From: Symbiodinium microadriaticum
Taxonomy: Eukaryota > Sar > Dinophyceae > Suessiales > Symbiodiniaceae
DNA length: 64,000 nt
Assembly (NCBI GenBank): GCA_001939145.1
Contig: LSRX01000082.1
Coordinates: forward strand, 120,208 to 184,207
Reading direction: 5' to 3'
Shown one piece after another: positions 41,661 to 50,563 of this stretch (its first letter is position 1; the number at the start of each line of letters is the position of its first letter). The translations under genes and the position numbers were made by a program. The notes beneath the pieces are model-generated. The model was not told the DNA's origin. It did no database searches and saw nothing but the letters and a program-made list of their open reading frames with translations.

Positions 41661-42304
41661 GCGAGCGAGCTTGCCGAAGGGATGAGCAAGCCCCTCGAGA
41701 TCCATTGGCTCAGGCTCAAGAGAATCGGCAGGTACATTACGACGTACCCTGTCGAGAGGGGGCAGTTTGAGCTACAGAAGACCCCGAGCGTCCTTGAGTC
41801 TTTCAGCGACTCCGATTGGGCGACCGACAAGAAGAGCCGAAAGTCCATGTCGTCGACCTACCAGAGATTCGGAGAGCATTTGATAGATTGCTGCTGTGGG
41901 CGGCAATCTTTGGTGGCCCTTTCCTCAGGCGAGGCCGAATTTGACGCCATAATTGATTAAGACAGCAACAGAAGGAAAGTTCACGGAGGCCATCCTCGAG
42001 CACTTTGCATGGAGGACAAAGCACACAGTGTTGAGCGACAGCTTCGCCGCAAGTTCGATGGCACAGAAAGATAAGATGTGGAAAAGTAAAGCATCTAAGC
42101 CTCAAAGAGATGTGGATACAGCAAGCTGTTCGTGACAAGGAACTGTCCATTGGTAAGGTGGACACATCAATGAATCTTGCCGATCTTGGCACGAAGGCTC
42201 TGGAAGCAGGCAGCCTAGAGTCTTTAGTGAAGCAGCTGCCCTTGGAAAGGGGCATGGCGGCAGCTGTGTTAGCCTGTTGCGTGTCAGTGGCACACGCTGT
42301 GTAA
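41650..42304 (+). pseudogene. copia RNase H region
   Basis: FSDSDWATDKKSRKSMSSTY, then SLVALSSGEAEFDAI and stop at 41,958. The tail resumes in another frame (LKEMWIQQAVRDKELSIGKV then NLADLGTKALEAGS) to 42,302. These are the D, E and final D motifs of copia RNase H. Confidence 0.75.
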
Positions 42305-42320
42305 CAAGGGAGCCGGGAGT

Positions 42321-42769
42321 CACGAGATAACTCAGGTGTATTTCTTTACCATGGTCGGGTTGGTTTTCACGTTTTACAAATTAAGCTTGTTGTATTTAAA
42401 GGGCTGGGCTTGGCTATACGGAAGTTTTGGAACCAGGGGCCTAGGCCCCAACACAGGTTTAGTCCGCACAATCATGGAGCCTAGAAATATTTTTTAGCGG
42501 CAGCCCTCAGTCCGGTGGAGCTAGGCAGAGCGGCAGCTACGGACACTCAGCTGAGACGCCGCACTAAGAACGAGGAGAGAATTTCAAAGGAGCGTGCTTC
42601 GGCACGCGGTGCAGAAAACAGTCCTACTTACGAGGCGGCAGGAGAGGAAAGCCCTACGTCTAGACAGAGCTGTATAAGAAGACTTCGTATAGAGAAAGAC
42701 ACACTGTTTTCTTGACGGTGACAGAACTACACGCCGGAGCCAGGCTAGAAGGAGTCTCGGTAACAAGAA
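42321..42769. other. 3' flank of the second copia element
   Basis: Noncoding sequence of normal composition between the RNase H end and the AT-rich island. An LTR would be expected here, but no matching copy was found near 36.5 kb. Confidence 0.4.
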
Positions 42770-43665
42770 AATATCGCGTCTATATATTAAATAAAAAATA
42801 TATTTCTAATATAATAATAGAATATTTTTCTACATATATTTCAAATCTTAATTTTTTCAATTATTAAATGAAAATATAATTTTGTTTTATCGCACATATA
42901 TCTGCCCGAAATATTCGTCAAATATATCTTTTTCTTAAAATTACTTAAATTCAAAAAAAAATCTCACGAAATTACCCAAAATCTATAAAAAAAATCTGTT
43001 TTCTATAATTAAGATAATTTTAAATAAAAATAACAGAAGAAAAATATCATAAAATTAATGCAAATAATACAAACAAAATTAATTAATCTCTTCTAAATAT
43101 TCGATATATAAATGCTTTATTTTTCATAATTTTCGATACTATATTTCTATTTTTATTTATTTTCTTCTTTTTTTCTTTTATTCTCTTTTATTCCATTCAT
43201 AAATATTTTTAAATTATATTTCCATATATTCTAATTTTCATAAAAAGAAATACTCAATTTTATTTATTTTTTTACTTAAAAAAAATTCGAATTATCCGAA
43301 TTATTATTTAGATATATTATATTATAAAAGATAATAATCATTATATATAATTTTTTTTCTTATCTATAGTCTTCTTAAATTATTTTTAATTGTGAGAATC
43401 TTTATATTAAAATATAAAAAAAAATAAAATAGATTTTAATTATATTTTCTCAAAATCGAATCATCGAATACGCGCCAAAATAGGAACTTAATTAATTTAA
43501 GAATAATATTTAGTAAGACTTTATCCATATTTATTATATCTTTCATAGAATTATATTTTAAATTTTTTTCATTCATTATAAATCGAAGAAATCTTATAAT
43601 TATTTTCATAGGCTCTATATAGACCTTCTCTTATGGAGATTCTTACTAGTCCAAAATTCATATCT
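42770..43665. other. AT-rich island B (C over G on the plus strand)
   Basis: About 0.9 kb of very AT-rich DNA. By eye C exceeds G (for example about 9 C and 0 G in 43141-43200), the reverse of island A. It ends abruptly at the truncated minus-strand gag-protease element. There is no open frame of note. Confidence 0.8.
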
Positions 43666-43703
43666 TACTGAGGCGCACTGGCGGTGTGCTGCCCCATACA
43701 GGA

Positions 43704-46282
43704 TCATTGATTCACCTTGGTGCGCGGATCCTCACGTCCATATTCATCACTCTTGATCGATCCAAGGGCTTCGCCTTCGACTTGGCGGTCGCGGCTTTGG
43801 CCTTCAGGGAGGCCACCAGGATCTGCTCCACCTCGGGGTCCACCTTGGTTGCTGACGGAGTCGCCGCCATGGTTCACGAAAGAACTCGGAGAGGAAGTTG
43901 TCGGGAATTGGGGGGCTGCTTGCCCGCACATCTGAGCTGAGATCGCTGCTGACATTCCGCGGGAGTGGTGATAAAGCTGCCACATGCGATCTCTGACTTG
44001 TGCTTCAGAACGCTCCCTCAGATCTCTGTCACTGGCTTGCAGATCAAACCAGACAACTCCTAGATCAATGCAAGCATGTGAACCATGTACAGAATTTGAT
44101 GTAGTTGAAGAACGAACGACGACATGAGGTTGACCTTCGAGGCACTTGACTCCTTTAGTTAGGTACTTCACAATGTCCAGGGTGTAGTAGTGTCCCTTGT
44201 GGTTCACATCAAGCTGGAAGATTTGGGGATTCTATCACTCGTGAACATGGCACATCCACTTGCAAAGTCAACCATCAAACCTGCGCCATTCTTACCCATG
44301 AAATCCATGCCGATCAAGACTGGAACCAGGGACGACTGCTCAAATCCAGACTGGTAATACTCAGAAGGATTTGGAAGAGTGTAAAGAGAGAACGATCTGT
44401 GGGATCCTGAAACCGAGCTGGATATGTGAAGAACCCGACAAAGAGCTCGACCCCAACGCCCGTTGCCGAAACGAAAGTATGGCCTCGCACCTTGGTCCAA
44501 TTCGATCTTGGCATTGCGATCGTGAGACAGGACTGTGGAGATAAGTCCTTGAACAACAGCATCCGGAGCAGCAGACGCTGTCGCCCCGCTGTCCAGCATA
44601 CCAACCTGAGGACTCATGTCAGGCTTCCTCTTCAGTTCTGAAGATGCTGCCTCAAACACATCCGTGAGCTCCAACCCACCAACAAACATGTCCGTGGCAT
44701 ACGCATTGACCGGTCTGTAGACAGAGTCCTTGCCCTTGTTGCTCTTGCCCTTGTTCTTGCCCTTCCACATGGCCTGTAGTTGCATCTCTGCGGCATGGCC
44801 CTTCTTTCCCTTGCTCTTGCCCTTGCCCTTGTGGTTGTAGTTCAAGTCCCACGGCTCGTGGTAGTAGGCATCCGCTTCCATGGAGTAGCCGCCCTTGCCA
44901 CCGAAGGATTTGCCCTTAAAGAATCCCGTGGAGCGACGTTGGGGACAGTCGCGAACCATGTGATTGCCCCCGCAATTGAAGCACTTGGTAGGTCCGCCGA
45001 AGCCTCTGTCCTTGCGAAGCGCCTGAATGGCGCGTTGCGCTTCTGTCCAAGTGCGCTGCGCTTCCACAGCAAGGCTTTCTGCGATTGCTTCGGCCTTCTG
45101 GGCCTCCTTCAGCTTGGGATCATCATCGTCGGTGGCATCCGTTACCGCTGGTAGGGCATCTGGCTCCCATGAGCCGCTCCAGTACTCGGAGTCCTCCCAG
45201 GAGTGATCTCCAAGGAAGTAGTGATCATGCCAGCCTTGGTCCTGCCACCACCAATCATCTTGCTCCTGGTAGTAGCCGTCATAGTGGTGGAAGGAAGACG
45301 GGTCGGACTGGCTCTCCATCATGTTCGCGTGCATAGAGTGCTGGGGCGCGCGATGTCCAAGAAGTTGGTCATCCCACAAGTTCTGTAAGGCAGCCGATAC
45401 CACCTCATAGTCCAGAGAGTTCTTGGTCGCCGAAAGGATGTCCCGCTTCTCCTCTGCGCTGAGTCCAGAGGCTTGCAAAAGCCTCCAGCCACGGAGGACT
45501 CCCATGATAAAGGAGTCAGTAACTGACATCTCGGTCACAGCGGGCTTGACGACCTCGGGCTGAGGAGATGCTGGCGTGGCCCGTCGTGAAGGAGATCTTG
45601 AAGGGAAATCTTCTGGAACAGACTTATGACTCGGTGATGATCCAGGTCCAGCACCAGTATGAGGTGATGCGCCATCATCTCCAGCTTCGGGTTCTCCCGG
45701 ATCGGGTCCGTCGGGAGCTTCTGGGCCTTCGCGAGGAGGAGCATCCCCATCGCCATCGTAGTCATAGTCCTCGTCGTAGTTCCACCAGCCCCAAGATCCA
45801 TTCCATTCGTTGTCTCCCCACTCCTCGTCTTCTCCAGGGGGAAGACCGAAATCACGTTGATCTTGGGCAACGCCTTCTTTCTCCTCGTAGAGCCTGATGA
45901 TCGCTTCCACAAACTCTTCATGAACCAGGGTCTCTCTCACCAAGAAATTCCCGATCGTCTCTGCCTGGTTCCTCTTGAAGGAGAAGTACTGCTGACAGAT
46001 CGCCGCAGCATTCGGTCAGGATTTCCTGACCAATGGCGATGAAGCCAATCGAGTCAGGAGCACTCTCACACCGTCCCGGGAGTCCAGCACAAGCTTTGAC
46101 CAACTCATAGCCAAAAGACGGGCAGGGCCCGTGAGCCTGCCAAGCAGCTGGGCACCGCAGTATCTGCGCTTGTAGACGGGCACCGATTGTACCCACCAGG
46201 CCACCTCACGAGTGTAGCGTCGCCATGATCTGGCAGCTCCGTCCCAAGATGGGACCACCGCTCGGTCCTTAGAGTCTGCCAT
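43704..46282 (-). pseudogene. copia-type gag-protease, one in-frame stop and one frameshift
   Basis: The start is MADSKDRAVVPSWDGAARSW at 46282. After 88 codons a single TGA (46016-46018) interrupts, and the same frame continues (PNAAAICQQYFSFKRNQAET..., MVRETLVHEEFVEAIIRL) for 600 further codons. The continuation holds an acidic Trp-rich middle, a CCHC knuckle (CFNCGGNHMVRDC, near 44,950-44,990), Lys/Gly-rich repeats and an aspartic protease site (GMLDSGATASAAP near 44,590, then VLIGMDFMGKNGAG). Near 44,210-44,225 the frame shifts and the chain continues (VNHKGHYYTLDIVKYLTKG...) to 43,704, where it is cut off next to AT-rich island B. Integrase and RT are missing. Confidence 0.75.
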
Positions 46283-46569
46283 CGAAGAATTGGGCAGTTC
46301 ACCTGCCGAAAAGCAAAACACGGAGAAAACCACCGAGCGAAGATCACGAGGTGGCGGTCAATGATCAGGTAGAACAAGGTCGCGTGGAAGGATCAAAGAC
46401 CTTTGTTGGCTTTGGAGCACGGCCCTGCGGATCGGCACGTGCTCCGCTACCAATGCAGCGGAGTAAGCTGCACTGGTGCGTATCGGGCTCTTGAATCAAG
46501 GGGTTGCCAACGTCACTCTAGATTCCTAGCTTTCACAGCACAAGAGCGAAAAAAACGCTCTGAAGTCTT

Positions 46570-49411
46570 TTGAAGCACACAAAGCGCTCGCAGCTATGGC
46601 TCGTGTCGGCTACAGTAAGAGGGGCCCCTCGTGAGCCTGAAGTATTACGGCATCTGCTGCTGAACTCACGGCTCCAACAGCACTCGATCAAACCTGCTGC
46701 AGATTTGGAACATTGGCTAGGACACGTTCCACTGGATGCTCCTGCATCCCCGCAGGCTTCTGCACAGGCGGTGGCCACAGCGCTACAACAGGCAAACTCA
46801 GACTGGTGCACAGAATGCTCCTGGTACCAAGTCCCATGCACTCCCTCCCCGGACGAAGACTGGGACCACTCAGCATGGCAAGATCCTTGGTCCAATCACT
46901 GCGACCCGCGGGCGAACCATCTCCTGACCTTGATAGAGTCGCCAGGCCCCGCGGACTTTGCCTTGTTTGGCGACGGCGGCTTTGATTTGTCGCATGGGGC
47001 CACCTTTTGCTGCCAAGCCCGCGGCTTCGGCCCCCCCGGCAACTACTGGTCTTCCGCAGCCTGGGCTTCTCAGAAACTGCTCGGCCGTTTACCGCGGCGA
47101 TATGGCTGGGAGCACTCCTCAATCCACACGGCAGAAATGCAGGCCCTCACATGCTCCTTACGATTCCGCACACCTAACGCTTGGCAGCTCCTAGTGTTTG
47201 ACCGTAGCTCCCTTTTCAATGGGATGCACACGGCCTTAGCCGGCTCCCTGCACCATATACAGGCCTCAGCATGCATTCCGCAACTCTCCATCATCCGCAG
47301 AGCACTCCTCCACCTTCGCTCGTCCTGGGCTTCGGCGCCGAAGCCTTCATGGAAGCTGCACCAGGAAACTTATCCAAAGCATTGGGAGGCGAAACTCGTG
47401 GGCCCAACCACTCACAAGTCTGTCACTTTATCCCGAATCGCGTACGAGTCGGATGGTGTTGTTGGCCTTGACATTAAGAGCCACCAAACTGACTCAACTT
47501 CCCCTTTTCCTGCAGCTGTACACGGCAACGAAGTGCAAGACAAGGGATGCCTGGAGGCCCGGTCCCTACCACTTCCCGCAGACGTCCACGTACCCACCGC
47601 AGGACTATTTGCATGGGTCTCCGATGATGGACGCATGGTGACCGGCCCCATCCGCTCGCACATTAGGACAAAGCTCCGTGAATCATCCAAACACACCTGG
47701 TGCTCCAGGGCTGTCCAGGGACTTGTTCCCCGTCTGGAAGACGAGATCTTCCTTCCTGCCTTAGACCCCGCCCTGTATGTGCAATGTCTGTTCCCCTCGC
47801 CGCGGTGGGGAAAGTGGATGCTGTCAACGGACCAACAGCCCATAGATCTTTCCGCCATGGCTTATCGCTGCCAGAGGGCCATCGGAGGCAGTTGGACTGA
47901 ACGCCTCCACGCGCATGCGGATGACGCTTCTCTGGCCTCAGCATGGTGCACCCGTGAGCGGTGGAATTCCTCCAGAACCTGCCCCCTCTGTCAGACAGGG
48001 CCGGGCACCCCACGACATGTCGTCATGTCATGCCCAGCCATGACGCCATTAGTCCGACAACATGCCGCTGTGCAGGCACATTCCGCTGCGGCCTTGCGCT
48101 GGCGTGAGTCGCTCAGCCGCACTGCCCCTGCCCTCGTTCCAGGTCCCTGCTCGCATGAGCAAATACTGCGATGGCCCATTCTCTCATCATGGAGGTGGCT
48201 GCTTGCCATTCCCACCAGAGAGGCCTCCTTGTCCGTCGACATCAATGAAAGCAGTTCCACCGCTACAGCTCGGGAACGGGGTTCAGACCTTGCTCACCGG
48301 GCCGTGATGCCGAAATGGCTGGGAGCTTTCCTCTGCAAGCTCACGCCTGGCGACCTCCAAGCCCTTATAAATACGGAAATTGAGCTGCATGCTACTCTCC
48401 GACAAAGCGCTGCCCTCCAGAGCGAACTCAAACTCCTCGCCAAACATCACCAACCAGCCACCAAACCCGTGCAATGCCTGTTACTAGGCTTGTGCCGCAT
48501 AAGGCAGGAGTACCAAAGTAGGCTGTCAGCATGGCTGGCTCTATGCCGCAGTACCTTACCTTTGCAGCCAGAGGAACCCGCTCCAAATCCTCCGCGCTCT
48601 GCCTTAGACACTTGGTTAGCTAGCCCCACTGGTGCCAGGTCCTTGAGGGAAACCCGGTGGGCCTTGCTCTGCAGTTCTGCGGCAGTCAGTCGACTGAGAG
48701 CCTGCAGCCCTGCCGGCCGTACCTCTGACGTCCAACTCATTAGATTGCTGCATGCACATGGCGTGCCTCTACTGGTGAACCAAGTCCCGTCATGGGGTGC
48801 CGACTATCCGTCCTGGCAAGAAGTACTTGACTGCTCAACGATCCGTTGCCAGTGCCCGCACTCTGGGGCTGTCATCCGCATAGCGGCCTGCTGGACCTGC
48901 GGCGGTATTGATTGGCCTACGCAGGAGAACGTCTCTCACTCTCCCTGCCCTTGGTGCAAACAGAGCGGCCCGAGAGGCTGCGTGGCCTGCAACGTCAGCC
49001 TACATCAGCGCGGCCAATGTCGCTGGAACACCGCTTTCCTTATGCCCTGACTGCTGGACAACCTACGCCCACAGCCTGGGTAGGTGCCCTAGGCGCCGCC
49101 GCATGTCCCCACTCCCTGAAGCCCTGCTCACCCACATGCGCGGTCTGGCGGAGAGCTGCATCCCCGCGGCTGGCTCCGAGCCAACCCTTGTCCCAGAGCT
49201 CCGCCTGCGCCGAGTGCGCAAATGGCTCCTCTCTCACATCCGCACCCATGGACGGTGCAGCATGGATTCCCTTCTGCAAGCGCTGCAGCTTCGGGTGCCT
49301 GCGGCCGATGCCAGCCGTGCACATGCAGTCATAGGCCGTGCGTCCAGAGCCTTATGCGTAGAAGGCCGCGCCTACTTTGACGAAGGCGACCTTTGCCCCA
49401 TCCCACGCTAA
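46570..49411 (+). pseudogene. LINE-like element 3' part: RNase H and zinc-finger tail
   Basis: An 826-codon frame (no clear ATG) continues after a frameshift near 49,030 in the frame ending at 49,411. RNase H motifs are FGDGGF (Asp 135), HTAEMQAL (Glu 189), LVFDRSSL (Asp 211) and SHQTD...GNEVQDKG (His 305, Asp 324). Around residues 475-495 a CPLC...PRHVVMSC motif resembles the Cys/His finger seen after RT or RNase H in LINEs. The C-terminal part has further Cys pairs (CQC, CWTC, CPWC, CVAC, then CPDC after the frameshift). The upstream RT is absent, so this is a 5'-truncated copy, as is common for LINEs. Confidence 0.65.
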
Positions 49412-49670
49412 AAGAAAAAGACCGCTGCTCCGCATTGCGGTAGGCCATGCCACTCGTTGCACTTTCCATGCCTAGCACTCTTTCCACGTAACTGTCCGTC
49501 GCCATGTGGCTTACAACCGCCCCAAATAGTTTCCAGATGCTTGGCTGCATTTTTTCCTGCAACCCCTCTTGAACCTTTCGTGGAGGGGGCCCATGACGTT
49601 TCCGGAGGCCGCCCTGAGATACGGAGGGGGAAGAGTGAGGTGACCGCGGTAACTACCGTGGGTCGACCCC
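49412..49670. other. no recognisable gene
   Basis: Short spacer between the LINE tail and the tandem repeats. Confidence 0.4.
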
Positions 49671-49672
49671 TA

Positions 49673-49703
<31 letters not shown>

Positions 49704-49740
49704 ACCTGCCTACCTACCTACCTACCTACCTACCTACCTA
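49671..49740 (+). repeat. (CCTG)n to (CCTA)n microsatellite
   Basis: About 17 tandem 4-bp units, CCTG on the left and CCTA on the right with a mixed middle. Confidence 0.95.
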
Positions 49741-49779
49741 AAGTGTTGCCAGGCTGTTTGGGAATTATTTCATTCTACG

Positions 49780-50330
49780 GCCTAGATTCGATCAGAAGGA
49801 ATCGCGATAAGCCGATTAAGTTACTCCACACTAACTATTACAGCCAAACAATGTCAGACAGAACCACTGAAACCAAGCAATCCGATTTACCATAACCGAG
49901 CATGAAGGACACAGACTTACTACATAAATCCAGGCAGTACGGTTTAAAAGGAATCACGGCAGAAAAAGCTACCCCAAGCCAGCAGGACCGTTTTCAGGGC
50001 CAAAACCAAGACTAAAAGAACCATCCGACCCGGTGCGACGATCTTTTAAGGCCCAAGTTGGATCAAACCGAACCACGAAAACCCAGCAGTACATTTCATC
50101 ATAACGTCATACTGTTACTAGAAGCATCAAGACCTGGCAGTACGAGTTGTTGCGGTCAACAGTGGGCGGATTGAGTCAATAAACATGCAGCCAGACGCAG
50201 CAGTTCGATTTGTCATGGCCCAGTTCCGGTCAGAAGCCACCAAACCTGGCAATAGATTCATCACGGCCCAGACTGGGCGAGAAAGAGCCTGCAAGACCCC
50301 GCAGTGCAGTGCGATTGCCGCTGGAACTCA
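49780..50330 (+). repeat. degenerate tandem repeat, period about 51 bp, 9-10 units
   Basis: A recurring core (CCTGGCAGTACG-like), then a TTTCATCACGGCCCA-like part and a GAAAGAACCA-like part. Cores begin near 49876, 49934, 49982, 50033, 50086, 50137, 50200, 50249 and 50301; spacing is mostly 48-53 bases. It lies just 3' of the minus-strand glycosyltransferase gene. Confidence 0.65.
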
Positions 50331-50563
50331 ACTCCAATGACTGTTCGGAATAACCCGTCGGCATCGGTGGCTCTGTCTGGCCAGCTGCTGCGCAGCGAGG
50401 GCCTCTTCGAAGCGCCGACGACTTTGGGGACTGAGACTCTCAGCAACACTGACAGCAGGCCCCAAGTCGAGCTCGCTGGCTGCTTCCAGCATGAATCACT
50501 CTTCCTCAAGGCCATGTGGGATTCAAGCTTGCTTCCATGCAGTGTCGGTGACCTCGAGCGAAC

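Larger units (their letters stand above)
36546..42320 (+). mobile_element. second Ty1/copia element, nearly complete but frameshifted
   Basis: In order on the plus strand: a leader with a polypurine run (about 36,998-37,052), gag (37,141-38,150), a degraded protease region (about 38,470-38,900), integrase (about 38,930-40,150), reverse transcriptase (40,670-41,660) and RNase H (about 41,650-42,304). No direct LTR repeats were found. Instead two AT-rich islands flank it. The order integrase before RT identifies Ty1/copia. Several frameshifts and stops make it inactive. Confidence 0.7.

Noticed and set aside
35690..43665. AT-rich islands as the LTRs of the copia element
   Set aside because: By eye they do not align as direct repeats, and their strand bias is opposite, which direct LTR copies would not show.
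43704..44207. Separate minus-strand gene starting with Met at 44207
   Set aside because: Its sequence is the natural continuation of the gag-protease frame after a frameshift, not an independent gene.
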